Source: G963664225 sp964538065
GTDB taxonomy: Bacteria > Verrucomicrobiota > Verrucomicrobiia > Limisphaerales > UBA1319
DNA length: 64,000 nt
NCBI GenBank assembly: GCA_964538065.1
Contig: CAZIDG010000001.1
Location: forward strand, 62,001-126,000
Direction of reading: 5' to 3'
The translations under genes were made by a program, and so were the position numbers. This document shows positions 36,169 through 45,075 of the stretch, one piece after another; position 1 is the stretch's first letter; each line of letters opens with the position of its first letter. The notes under the pieces were generated by a model. That model was given only the letters and a program-made list of their open reading frames with translations, did not search any database and was not told where the DNA came from.

Positions 36169-37050
36169 ATGAATTTACATCATACTGTCAAAGCGGGTTT
36201 TGTCGCAGGAATGCTCGGACTCCTGCTGACGACTTCGTCCATCTTTGCCGAAACGCCCACGGCCTTGCGCCTGTGGCCTCAAGCCGCACCGGGCGCGCTG
36301 GGCAACGAGGATAAGGATATTCCGACCATCACGCCTTATCTGCCCGAGGAGGGTAAGGGCACCGGTGCTGCGATCGTGATTCTGCCTGGCGGAGGATACG
36401 GCGGGTTGGCCCCCTATGAAGGGGAGGGCTATGCGGTTTGGTTGAAGGAACATGGAATAGCCGGATTGGTGGTCAAATACCGTCTGGGCAGCCATGGCTA
36501 TCGTCACCCCATCATGCTCCAGGATGCCGGTCGGGCGGTACGTTTTGCTCGTTCCAAAGCGGCTGAGTGGAAGCTTGATCCGAAGCGCATCGGAATCATG
36601 GGATCCTCGGCAGGTGGCCACTTGGCCTCGACAGTCGTGACTCATTTCGACGATGGCAAGCCCGACGCCGCTGATCCGGTGGATCGTTTCAGCTCGCGTC
36701 CCGATTTGGGCATCCTCTGCTACCCTGTGATCACCATGGGGGATGATACCCACAAGGGATCCCGTGCCAACCTGCTCGGCGACAAGCCTTCCCAGGAGTT
36801 GATCGATTATTTGTCCAATGAGAAGCAGGTCAAGACCAACACCCCGCCTTGCTTTGTGTGGCACACATGGGAAGACTCCGCAGTCAAGGTGGAGAACAGT
36901 CTCGAATTTGCCGCCGCGTTGCGCCGGCAAGGGGTGCCCTTTGATTTGCACATCTACCAAAAAGGAGCCCATGGCATGGGATTGGGGCAAAATCACCCCT
37001 GGCCCCAGGATTTGCTGTTCTGGCTTAAGGTGCAAGGATTTGTGAAGTAA
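36169..37050 (+). CDS. Exported alpha/beta hydrolase, acetylxylan-esterase-like
   Basis: A 293-residue serine esterase with signal peptide (VKAGFVAGMLGLLLTTSSIFA-E). The oxyanion segment ILPGGGYGGLAPYEGE, nucleophile elbow GSSAGGHLAS, catalytic Asp in WHTWEDSAV and His in KGAHGMG are all recognisable. This set is typical of the BD-FAE/acetylxylan-esterase-like hydrolases that deacetylate or de-feruloylate plant polysaccharides. A promoter-like TTGCAT...TATTAA ends about 10 nt before ATG 36169, so the leader would be very short; a GTG 9 nt upstream is less likely. It is terminated by its own hairpin. Confidence 0.85.
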   Translation: MNLHHTVKAGFVAGMLGLLLTTSSIFAETPTALRLWPQAAPGALGNEDKDIPTITPYLPEEGKGTGAAIVILPGGGYGGLAPYEGEGYAVWLKEHGIAGLVVKYRLGSHGYRHPIMLQDAGRAVRFARSKAAEWKLDPKRIGIMGSSAGGHLASTVVTHFDDGKPDAADPVDRFSSRPDLGILCYPVITMGDDTHKGSRANLLGDKPSQELIDYLSNEKQVKTNTPPCFVWHTWEDSAVKVENSLEFAAALRRQGVPFDLHIYQKGAHGMGLGQNHPWPQDLLFWLKVQGFVK

Positions 37051-37068
37051 TACAGTTCCTTTGGAATC

Positions 37069-37106
37069 AAGGCTGCAATCGCTTGAAGACGGTTGCAGCC
37101 TTTTTT
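37069..37106 (+). terminator. Terminator of esterase gene
   Basis: aaggctgcaa (37069-37078) pairs perfectly with ttgcagcctt (37093-37102), with a 14-nt loop and six T. It lies 19 nt after the stop. Confidence 0.9.
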
Positions 37107-37165
37107 CGTAATGGCTTGGTTTGGAGTGTGATGCAAAGCATTCGTGACACCGGTTTTTCTTCTGC

Positions 37166-37193
37166 TTGCCAACGCTTCTGGTCGGCCTAAACT
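37166..37193 (+). promoter_or_regulatory. Candidate promoter of UvrD/PcrA-like gene
   Basis: TTGCCA (37166-37171), 16 nt, TAAACT (37188-37193). Transcription would begin near 37200, only about 5 nt before ATG 37205, implying a nearly leaderless mRNA. Confidence 0.45.
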
Positions 37194-37204
37194 GCGCGCC
37201 CGCA

Positions 37205-39235
37205 ATGGTTGATTTAAGCACTCTCAACCCCCAGCAGAGAATCGCGGTCGAAACGATCAAGGGTCCCGTGCTCATCCTGGCCGGCGCCGGCACAGGCAAG
37301 ACACGGGTTATCACGTATCGTATCGCCCACATGCTCAGTTGTGGGGTGGCTCCCGGGAATATCCTGGCGGTGACCTTCACGAACAAGGCGGCCCGGGAAA
37401 TGAAGGAGCGCGTCAACCAGTTGGTGCCGCGTCAGGCTCGCAAAGGCGCCAAGGAGGAGGAGGGGGAATCCATGGTGATCTCAACCTTCCATTCCCTGGG
37501 GGCTCGCATCCTTCGCCGTTATATTGATCGGTTGGGTTACAAGCGTGACTTCGTCATCTATAACGATTCCGAGCAGGTCGCCGTTGTAAAGAAACTGCTG
37601 GCCCAGATCTCGAGCGAGGCGCGCAAGGTGGATCCCATGTCTGTGCTTGGCATGCTCAGCCGGATGAAGAATGCCGCGAATGTCTCCGCCTTGGATTCCG
37701 AGGAGTCCGCCATGGCCAGCCATATCCGCTCACGTTATGAGACGGCTCTCCACGCCTGCAACGCAGTCGATTTTGACGATTTGATCGTGCTTACCCTGAA
37801 ACTCTTTCGTGAACATCCGGATGTTCTGGAGGCCTGCCGTGCGCGTTTTCGCTACGTCATGGTGGACGAGTACCAGGACACCAATGGCGCTCAATTCGAG
37901 TTCGTGAATCACCTTACCCAGGTGCATCGCAACCTGTGCGTGGTGGGGGATGACGACCAGAGCATTTATGGCTGGCGCGGGGCGGAGATTGCCAATCTCC
38001 TGGACCTTGAGAAGCATTATCCCGAGGTCAAGGTCATCAAGTTGGAGCAGAACTACCGCTCGACGAGTATCATCCTCAACGCCGCGAATGCGGTCATCAA
38101 GCACAACAGTCGCCGCCGTGCCAAACAGCTCTGGTCCAAAAAGGGCGAAGGCCAGAAAATCACGTTGTTTGCCTTTGAAAACGAAGAGGAGGAGGCCGCT
38201 CAGATCGTGAGCGACATCGAGTGCGATCGCATGGCCCGGAAGATTCCCTGGGGCGAGCGCGCCATCCTTTTTCGCACCAACCAGCAATCCCGCCCGTTGG
38301 AAACCGCCTTGCGCAAGGCGAATGTCCGCTATCACCTGATCGGAGGCCAAAGCTATTTCGACCGTCGCGAGGTCAAGGATGTCATCGCTTATCTCAAGAT
38401 GTTCTTGAATCCACATGATGACAATTCGCTCCTGCGGATTGCGAATGTGCCTCCCCGGGGCTTGAGCGATGTCACCATGGAGCGGTTGCTGACCACCAGT
38501 CAGGAACGCAAAAGTTCGGTGTTCTCGACCATGCGGCATACGGATGTCCTGGCCGGGCACCAGACCCGTATCAAGGAAGCCATCAACGAGTTCGTGCGGT
38601 TGGTGGAAACGCAGCGTGAGGCCATGAACCAGGTGGGTCATGGATCCCTCATGCAGTGGATGGAGCGGTTTCTGAAGAACATCGGCTATATCGATGACCT
38701 GCGGCGCGGTGAGAAAAATCCCGAGGTCGCTGAGAACCGCGTGCGCAATCTCAAAGATCTACTGGCTTCACTCGACGATGCTTCGCTGGGGGCAGCCGCA
38801 CCGGCTGAGCGCATTCAAACCTTTTTGGAGAACGTCACCCTGGACAGCTCGCGCGAGGAGGAAAAGGAGGAGGCCGGGGATGCCGTGACGTTGATCACCA
38901 TGCACAGTTGCAAGGGGTTGGAATACCCGCATGTGCATGTGGTCGGTCTGGAGGAGGGCCTCCTGCCGCATTCGCGCTCGGCCCTCGAAAACTCGCTCGA
39001 TGAGGAGCGCCGGTTGTTCTATGTAGCCATCACCCGGGCGATGAAAACACTCACGCTAAGCTACTGTGATGGCCGGAAAAAGTACGGTCAGGTCATGCCC
39101 TGCCACCCGTCACGGTTCATCAAGGAACTCCCCGGCGAGTTGCTGGATTGGGCCGATCCCAAAGCCAGCCAGCCCGTGAAAGCCGAAGCGGGCAAGAGTC
39201 TCTTTGCGGCCATGCGGGCGGCTATTGGAGATTAA
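37205..39235 (+). CDS. UvrD/PcrA/Rep-type superfamily 1 DNA helicase
   Basis: A 676-residue 3'-5' DNA helicase for repair and replication restart. The motifs in order are Q-motif LNPQQRIAVE, Walker A LAGAGTGKTRVI, Ia VTFTNKAAREMKER, Walker B MVDEYQDTN, III VVGDDDQSIYGWRGA, IV EQNYRS, V TLITMHSCKGLEYPHVHVVG and VI YVAITRAMKTL. Length fits the PcrA/Rep class (650-750), and the glutamate-rich insert SREEEKEEAGD is ordinary. ATG 37205 directly precedes the conserved N-terminus; the frame extends upstream to a TTG inside the putative promoter. The gene is alone between a terminator and a convergent operon. Confidence 0.94.
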   Translation: MVDLSTLNPQQRIAVETIKGPVLILAGAGTGKTRVITYRIAHMLSCGVAPGNILAVTFTNKAAREMKERVNQLVPRQARKGAKEEEGESMVISTFHSLGARILRRYIDRLGYKRDFVIYNDSEQVAVVKKLLAQISSEARKVDPMSVLGMLSRMKNAANVSALDSEESAMASHIRSRYETALHACNAVDFDDLIVLTLKLFREHPDVLEACRARFRYVMVDEYQDTNGAQFEFVNHLTQVHRNLCVVGDDDQSIYGWRGAEIANLLDLEKHYPEVKVIKLEQNYRSTSIILNAANAVIKHNSRRRAKQLWSKKGEGQKITLFAFENEEEEAAQIVSDIECDRMARKIPWGERAILFRTNQQSRPLETALRKANVRYHLIGGQSYFDRREVKDVIAYLKMFLNPHDDNSLLRIANVPPRGLSDVTMERLLTTSQERKSSVFSTMRHTDVLAGHQTRIKEAINEFVRLVETQREAMNQVGHGSLMQWMERFLKNIGYIDDLRRGEKNPEVAENRVRNLKDLLASLDDASLGAAAPAERIQTFLENVTLDSSREEEKEEAGDAVTLITMHSCKGLEYPHVHVVGLEEGLLPHSRSALENSLDEERRLFYVAITRAMKTLTLSYCDGRKKYGQVMPCHPSRFIKELPGELLDWADPKASQPVKAEAGKSLFAAMRAAIGD

Positions 39236-39358
39236 CCGCCTACACTCCACTTGGCCCTCGGGCGAGTTTCATTCAATGCCCGTCTCAGCAGCGAGGATAT
39301 AAAGGCCGTCACAGTATCCCGCACGGGGACACCGTGGCAGCCTCCAAGTCATGTTCCA

Positions 39359-42034
39359 TCACGGCTTATCGGGAATCGTGATCACGTCGCCGTTCTGAAG
39401 CCAGAGGTCGTCGGGGAACTGGGCTGTTATCAAGTTGTATTCCACCTCAAGCGGAGAGGTGGTCGATCCGGTCGATCGACGGCACTTGACGTGGGTTACA
39501 TCGGATTTGTCCCTTAACACTCCCGAGGCATAGACCGTTGTTTTCATCCAGAAACCACCGATATTCTGAGGACCTGTTACAGGTCCTGAGCCCGATTCAC
39601 GGTCAAAATGCAGGGGAGGGAGTGTGGCACGTGCCGAAGGATCGCCTAGACTGAATTCACCAGCCCACGCCACGCCTCGTGTCGGACCTGGTTTTGACCA
39701 GTGGGGACAGAGCAGCCATTCCGTTTTCCCTTGGGTTGTCTCAATGATTATCTTGCGGGTCAGACAATTAGTCAGGACCTTATGAAGATCGAAGTCTCCG
39801 CTGTCGGTTGGAATAAAGGTGGCGGCGTTCAATTCCACCGTGTCACCCCATTCCAAGGGGACATCAATCGCTTCAGTGCTGTTGGTGGCCCTTTCCTGCA
39901 AGCTGATCTTAAGAATCTGCTGGCTGAGATTCTCCGGGTTGATCCGATTAATGGTGATGCGGCGCCAATCCGGATTACAGGGCATGTTTAACTGGATCGT
40001 GGACACCAGGCTGGCCAATTCAAGCAGGGTGTGGTGGTTAAGTTGTTTTGCGTCCCGGCGAAAGATCCTGATGGGGTTGCCATTATTATAGTCCTTAATT
40101 TGGAGCGTGATATGTGACAGACGCACCAATTCATCCTTGGCGCCATGTTGGCGCAGGTTTTTGACGATTTCATCCAGACCGAAGCGACCTGTATCTGATA
40201 AGTTTACCGTTGATGGAGTCACCAGAGGGTTCCCGCTGCTACGAGCAAGGCGAACTGGGATCTGATTCGGACGATCAGTGCGCAGCAGGTTCAGCGCAAG
40301 GGATAACGGGCTTTCACCTTCGGGATCCAAGACATTTGGATTGGCGGATTTCAGCAATAGGGCGACCATCTCAGGTTGAATGTTCCGGACGGCGCAATGG
40401 AGCGGAGAGTCCCCTGTGCTGGACAACCGGTTGGCGTCGGCATGGTGTTCCAGCAACATCTCAGCCACATCGAGACTCCGGTTTAACACGGCGTATGTGA
40501 GCGGTGTGTGTTCGCCTTTCTGCCAGCCACTTATGGCCATGTTGACATTGACTTCGGCCCCGGCTTCCAGGAGTCGCTGGACGATCCTGGGTTTGTACGT
40601 GGTTACGGCATAAAACAATGGATACGAATTGGGGATGTTCACGTTGATCTTGTTGGTGATCAGCAAGTCGATCATCTCCAAAAGGTTGTTTCGTACAGCG
40701 CAAACAAGCAGGTAATCCTCCGCCTGGGGGGGCGCATGCAAAAACTGAGGTGCATTCAAATCACCGGCCTTCGGGAGAAGGAGGGGAATGATGTCGTTTC
40801 TGCCTAAACTTACCGCCGAATACAGGGCAGAGGGCGTGTTGGAGAATTTGCGATCCACGACCGCTCCATACTCCAGCAGTATCTTAACCATTTCAGGTTG
40901 GTCGGATTCAATGGCACTGGAGAGGGGTGTCTGGTCGGAATCTGCAAGGGTGTTGATATCCGCCTTGTGTTCGCACAGCCATCGGACCATGAGAGGTCGT
41001 TTGCTGCATACAGCCAGGTGGAGAGGCGTTGCAGCATAATACACCCCTGGGCCAGGACGTGCGTTTTCTGCTACAGGAGTAGGTTGAGGAGTAGGTTGCT
41101 CAGCCTTCAGTTTCAACTTGAGGTTCAGTTGGGCTCCATGTTCCAAAAGCAGTTCAGCGATGCTGATGTGTCCCTCCCGCGCAGCATAGTGCATGGGGGT
41201 CATGTAATCCTCCCGCCCATTCACATCCGCCCCGGCCTTAAGCAACGCCTCAGCTGCATTCCGCAGGCCTCGTGCAACTGCGTTGCAGAGAGGCTTGGAA
41301 GTGCCGGCATTGGGGTCCGCCTGGGCGGATAGGAGAAGGTTGAGCATTTCCGGAGTGGTTACTGCATAATATAATGCGGTTTTTCCATTATTATCCGTCT
41401 TGTTCAGGTTGGCTTTGCTCTCCAGGAGAAAGCGAACGACTTTGAGTTGTTTTCTGTCAACGGCCCTGTGCAACGGGGTTAAACCACCCAATTCCTGGGC
41501 ATTAATCAGGTCGGGACTGTCCCGCAAGGCCTGTTTCAGGCGGCTAAGTTCCTTGTCTTCAAGGGCTGCTTTATCTTCGAGAATATCCTGCGAGGCTGCG
41601 CTGCTTGGCATCGCATTGGTCAAGGCAATCCCCAGTCCCGCCAGGTTCTGCTGGCTGAGCCGGGTCAAGGTCGTTTGGTCCGAATAGTCGCGCAGCAGGC
41701 GCTGGTACTGGAGTGCGGCTTCGTTGGTCAGGCCCTTTTTGCGATAGCATTCCCCCAGCCGGAACACGGCCGTGGCGGCCACTTTTCGTTGTTCCTCCGA
41801 TAGGGTGATCACCGACTGATACGCCTGCATCGCGGCATCGAGATTCTGGTTGGCCTCCTCCTCATATAATCCCTTCTGAAGGATGGCCACCGCGTCTTCT
41901 GCCGCCAGCATTGTGCTGCCGAGTCGCATGCACAACATCCCGAGAATGATGATCGCGACCCAGGCCCTTGGCGGGCGATGTTCGCTGACAAGGGGCGCTT
42001 GCGATCGGCCTGTTTTGTTAAATGACGTTTTCAT
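39359..42034 (-). CDS. Exported TPR/ankyrin-repeat protein of two-component operon
   Basis: An 891-residue protein with a membrane-targeting N-terminus (RAWVAIIILGMLCMRLGSTMLAAE, likely cleaved near 44). Residues about 48-140 resemble tetratricopeptide repeats (NLDAAMQAYQSVITLSEEQ, GECYRKKGLTNEAALQYQRLL). At least ten ankyrin repeats occupy about 175-620, with the pattern TPLH-A---H---VE-LL---AD-N. The C-terminal 230 residues are beta-rich and end LWLQNGDVITIPDKP, a closing pattern like that of export-type SLBB proteins. The gene starts 52 nt after the response regulator stop on the same strand, so it is probably its co-expressed partner. Function unknown; protein binding in the periplasm is likely. 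Confidence 0.75.
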   Translation of the reverse strand: MKTSFNKTGRSQAPLVSEHRPPRAWVAIIILGMLCMRLGSTMLAAEDAVAILQKGLYEEEANQNLDAAMQAYQSVITLSEEQRKVAATAVFRLGECYRKKGLTNEAALQYQRLLRDYSDQTTLTRLSQQNLAGLGIALTNAMPSSAASQDILEDKAALEDKELSRLKQALRDSPDLINAQELGGLTPLHRAVDRKQLKVVRFLLESKANLNKTDNNGKTALYYAVTTPEMLNLLLSAQADPNAGTSKPLCNAVARGLRNAAEALLKAGADVNGREDYMTPMHYAAREGHISIAELLLEHGAQLNLKLKLKAEQPTPQPTPVAENARPGPGVYYAATPLHLAVCSKRPLMVRWLCEHKADINTLADSDQTPLSSAIESDQPEMVKILLEYGAVVDRKFSNTPSALYSAVSLGRNDIIPLLLPKAGDLNAPQFLHAPPQAEDYLLVCAVRNNLLEMIDLLITNKINVNIPNSYPLFYAVTTYKPRIVQRLLEAGAEVNVNMAISGWQKGEHTPLTYAVLNRSLDVAEMLLEHHADANRLSSTGDSPLHCAVRNIQPEMVALLLKSANPNVLDPEGESPLSLALNLLRTDRPNQIPVRLARSSGNPLVTPSTVNLSDTGRFGLDEIVKNLRQHGAKDELVRLSHITLQIKDYNNGNPIRIFRRDAKQLNHHTLLELASLVSTIQLNMPCNPDWRRITINRINPENLSQQILKISLQERATNSTEAIDVPLEWGDTVELNAATFIPTDSGDFDLHKVLTNCLTRKIIIETTQGKTEWLLCPHWSKPGPTRGVAWAGEFSLGDPSARATLPPLHFDRESGSGPVTGPQNIGGFWMKTTVYASGVLRDKSDVTHVKCRRSTGSTTSPLEVEYNLITAQFPDDLWLQNGDVITIPDKP

Positions 42035-42085
42035 GATTCACTTCCTTGAGCACGTGGTTGCATTGTCGGAGTCATCATAACGGGC

Positions 42086-42793
42086 TCAGTATTTGGATTT
42101 GTCATGGTTTTGTACGAAACGATAGCCGCTCCCATGCACGGTCTGGAACCAGATGGGGTGTTCGGGATCTGGTTCGAGCTTGGCGCGGAGGCTGGCAATG
42201 TGGTTGTCCACCGTCCGGGTTGTGGGGAACGCGCCATAGCTCCAGACCACGTCCAGAAATCGTTCCCGGGAAATGACCTCGCCGGGGTGCTCGGCGAACA
42301 GTTTAAGAATGGCGAATTCCTTGGCGGTCAGATGCAGGGATTTGCCCTCGCGGCAGGTTTCCTGCCGGACAAAGTCGATTTCCACATTCCCCAAACGCAA
42401 GTGTGTGACATCCTGGTGCTGGCGTTGCGTGCGGCGCAGCAGAGCCCGGATGCGCGCCAGAAGTTCGTCCGTGCTGAAGGGCTTGACCAGGTAATCATCC
42501 GCCCCGGCATCGAGTCCGGTCACCCGGTCGTCCACCTGTCCCTTGGCGGTAAGCATGAGCACGGGCGAGGTAAAGGTGCGCCGACGCAACTCCGCGCACA
42601 GCGCATAGCCGTCAAGCCGCGGCATCATGACATCCAGGAGCACCAGGTCGGGTTTCTCCTGGAGGACGCGTTCCAGACCGGATTCGCCATCCGAGGCGGT
42701 GATGGTGCGGTAGCCCTCGGCCTCCAGACAGTCCTGCAGGGCGGTTCGCATGGGACGCTCGTCCTCGATGATCATGATGCGTGGCATTGTCAT
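42086..42793 (-). CDS. OmpR/PhoB-family response regulator
   Basis: A 235-residue DNA-binding regulator. The receiver domain has the acidic pair E10/D11 in MIIEDE, the phosphoacceptor Asp54 in LVLLDVMMPRLDG, the Thr in LMLTAKG and the Lys in DDYLVKPF. The winged-helix output domain contains LHLTAKEFAILKLFAEHPGEVISRERFL and TRTVDNHIASLRAKLE. Its start overlaps the stop of the kinase gene by 4 nt (ATGA), so the two are translationally coupled. Targets are unknown; the downstream ankyrin gene is an obvious candidate member of the regulon. Confidence 0.95.
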   Translation of the reverse strand: MTMPRIMIIEDERPMRTALQDCLEAEGYRTITASDGESGLERVLQEKPDLVLLDVMMPRLDGYALCAELRRRTFTSPVLMLTAKGQVDDRVTGLDAGADDYLVKPFSTDELLARIRALLRRTQRQHQDVTHLRLGNVEIDFVRQETCREGKSLHLTAKEFAILKLFAEHPGEVISRERFLDVVWSYGAFPTTRTVDNHIASLRAKLEPDPEHPIWFQTVHGSGYRFVQNHDKSKY

Positions 42794-44853
42794 GGGAGAT
42801 CCATCGGTAAAATGAGGGTGAAACGGCTGCCTTGACCGGCGGCGCTGCGCACCTGCACCTGGCCCCTATGTGCCTGGACAATGTGGCGCACCAAGGTGAG
42901 CCCAATGCCGATGCCGGTCGATTCGCGGCGCAATTCGGAGCCGCGTCGGTAAAATTGTTCAAAAATACGCTCGTGTTCCTCAGGCGGGATGCCGGGCCCG
43001 GAGTCCTCGACCCATAGGCGGGCCTTGTGATCCTGCGCATCGAGTCCCACCAACACCTCGGCGCCTGCCGGTGAATGTTTCAGGGCATTATCGACCAGGT
43101 TGATGAGCGCCTGCTGGATTGCATGGGCGTCACAGTGGATTTGGACCGGCTCCAAGTCGTTGCCGGGCGGCTGCCAGGCCAGTTTGACTTGGTGTTCCGA
43201 CGCATACGGCTCAAGCACCTGGACGGTTTGATGGATGAGTGAGGCGAGATCCACTTCCTCCATATGGTATTGTTTGCGCCCCTGTTCGATTCGGGCAAAA
43301 TCGAGCACGTTTTCGATCAGCGCCGACAATCGCCGACACTCCTGGACGATGAATCGATAATACTCCTGTCGCTTTTCGGCCTGTGGGATTTTGCCTCGCT
43401 CCAGGCTCTCGGCCATCAGTCGCACCGAGGCGATGGGCGCGCGCAATTCGTGTGTCACGCTCGAGACAAAATTGCTCTTCATTTCATTCAGACGGAGCTG
43501 TCGTTCGAGGTTGCCATGGATTGCCATCAGCCCAATCCCGGCGCCGAGAATCGACAGGACGATGATACCTCCCAACCACCACACCCGCACCCGGTGACGG
43601 GCATACAGCGGGGCCGGATTCGAGAGGTAAAGGGTAATTTTAAACGCATTCGCACCATCATCGGGGAATGTCGCGGTGGCCAGGATGGCCGGTAATGCCA
43701 CACCGGCCGGGTTGGTCGCGATATTCGGCGTATTGCCGATCGGACCGGGCGTGCTGAACAGGCGTGTTCCTCCCAATTCGAGCGTGGCAGCACAATACTT
43801 TGGGATAACGGAGCCGCCGTTCAACACCTTTTCCAATCGTGCTTGCACCTCCGCTTCCGATTGCCATGCAATCCATTGTTGATCGACGAACCATCCGGCC
43901 AGCCAGCGGGGTGATGATGGCGTCCAAAACCACCGGAACGCGTCCTGGGATAGAAGGGAGGCACTCTCATGAAGCAGGGGGCGTGACTGTGCGTAGAGCA
44001 TGCGGATATGTTCCTGCTGTTCCCACAATGCTTGCCATGTCAGGACCTGGTTGGTGGCTGAGGTCCCGTGAAACGCACGCATGGCATCTCGAAGGATGAT
44101 CGCTGTGGCCGCGTTGGGATGTTCAACAAGGTCGGCGCATAGCGTATCGAGTTCCGTCCGTGGCGCCGAATTGGCAGGGGAGGATGCCTCATGCGACGTG
44201 ACCCACAATAACCTGCGCCATCCGGCCAGGAATTGCAGCGGGAGGCCCGTTTCGCCCACGGCGTCCGGGTAGTCCTGAATGCATTTCTCGTACGCTTGGG
44301 CGGTCTCGCTGCTGCCTTGCCGCTCCAGGGCCAGCGCCAGGGCGAATTGTCCCAAGGCGGCATACTCGGGTGGCGGATTCAGAGCCATAAATTGTTTCCA
44401 AAGACCGGCAATCTGGTTTGGGTCCAGTCGTTTGAAGTCGGCGTTACGAGCGGCCTCCCAGGTCAGGACTTGTTCGTGAGACAGGTGGATCATCCTCAGA
44501 TCAAGAGGGATAGGGGATGACACATAGGGACGAGGGTACACGAGACCACCAGTCTCGTTGAGAATGGCTGCGAAGGAATGTGAAAGGGTCTGCTTGCCAG
44601 GGGGGACACCCTTGAGCGGTGTTTCCGGCTTGGCGGTATTGGTGAGGGTATTGACGCACTGGCGCAACAAATCCTGGGCCACAGACTGGCAATGTTCCCT
44701 GGCTTCCTGGAGCGCCAAATCCCGGTCCTGTCTCAAAAACGACAGTCCCACAAGGGCCAGGATGGCCACCGGCAGGATCAGCAGCGCCGCTTGCCAGCCA
44801 AAGGACGGGATCAACGATGGGGAACTGGGACGCATTGTTCTTTTTATACTCAT
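42790..44853 (-). CDS. Membrane sensor histidine kinase with large extracytoplasmic domain
   Basis: A 687-residue kinase. TM1 is at about 20-40 (WQAALLILPVAILALVGLSFL) and TM2 at about 427-448 (WLGGIIVLSILGAGIGLMAI). They enclose some 385 extracytoplasmic residues, unusually large, with TPR-like helical stretches (YAALGQFALALALERQGSSETAQAYEKCIQ). The cytoplasmic part has H-box SSVTHELRAPIAS with His468, N-box NLVDNALKHS, G1 DSGPGIPPEE, an F-box-like IFEQFYRR and G2 GIGIGLTLV. It is the first gene of the kinase-regulator-ankyrin operon. The signal is unknown; a protein or peptide ligand would suit a TPR-like sensor. Confidence 0.93.
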   Translation of the reverse strand: MSIKRTMRPSSPSLIPSFGWQAALLILPVAILALVGLSFLRQDRDLALQEAREHCQSVAQDLLRQCVNTLTNTAKPETPLKGVPPGKQTLSHSFAAILNETGGLVYPRPYVSSPIPLDLRMIHLSHEQVLTWEAARNADFKRLDPNQIAGLWKQFMALNPPPEYAALGQFALALALERQGSSETAQAYEKCIQDYPDAVGETGLPLQFLAGWRRLLWVTSHEASSPANSAPRTELDTLCADLVEHPNAATAIILRDAMRAFHGTSATNQVLTWQALWEQQEHIRMLYAQSRPLLHESASLLSQDAFRWFWTPSSPRWLAGWFVDQQWIAWQSEAEVQARLEKVLNGGSVIPKYCAATLELGGTRLFSTPGPIGNTPNIATNPAGVALPAILATATFPDDGANAFKITLYLSNPAPLYARHRVRVWWLGGIIVLSILGAGIGLMAIHGNLERQLRLNEMKSNFVSSVTHELRAPIASVRLMAESLERGKIPQAEKRQEYYRFIVQECRRLSALIENVLDFARIEQGRKQYHMEEVDLASLIHQTVQVLEPYASEHQVKLAWQPPGNDLEPVQIHCDAHAIQQALINLVDNALKHSPAGAEVLVGLDAQDHKARLWVEDSGPGIPPEEHERIFEQFYRRGSELRRESTGIGIGLTLVRHIVQAHRGQVQVRSAAGQGSRFTLILPMDLP

Positions 44854-44937
44854 TTTGGATGGTTTTACCCAGCTGAATTGTCATGGAAATGTAAACACGA
44901 TCAAACCACCCATGTAGTAAGGTTGCTTTGTAATAGC

Positions 44938-44958
44938 CTGGGAAACAACTGGAAACGA
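44938..44958. promoter_or_regulatory. Tandem GGAAAC repeat upstream of kinase operon
   Basis: ctgggaaacaa (44938-44948) is followed at once by ctggaaacga (44949-44958), an 11-nt-period direct repeat about 90 nt before the kinase start. OmpR-family regulators bind direct repeats of about this period, so autoregulation is possible. A related ATGGAAATGTAAAC lies at 44883-44896. Confidence 0.3.
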
Positions 44959-45075
44959 GCTCCGTCAGGGGTGGCGGCCGGAGTGCCTGACTCAGCAATC
45001 AGTTATTTGAGGATGTCTCGGTGTGTGTGCGGCTGACTCAATAAACCAAATATCCACGGCATGTGGTGGGTAAGG

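Noticed and set aside
33618..38641. Several long minus-strand frames opposite both helicases and the esterase
   Set aside because: They mirror the codon bias of the plus-strand genes, lack motifs and have no plausible start signals.
44878..44895. Pho-box-like TTGTCAT-4-ATGTAAA before the kinase gene
   Set aside because: Second half matches the consensus in only about four of seven bases, and it lies on the strand opposite to the kinase. Too weak to claim phosphate control.
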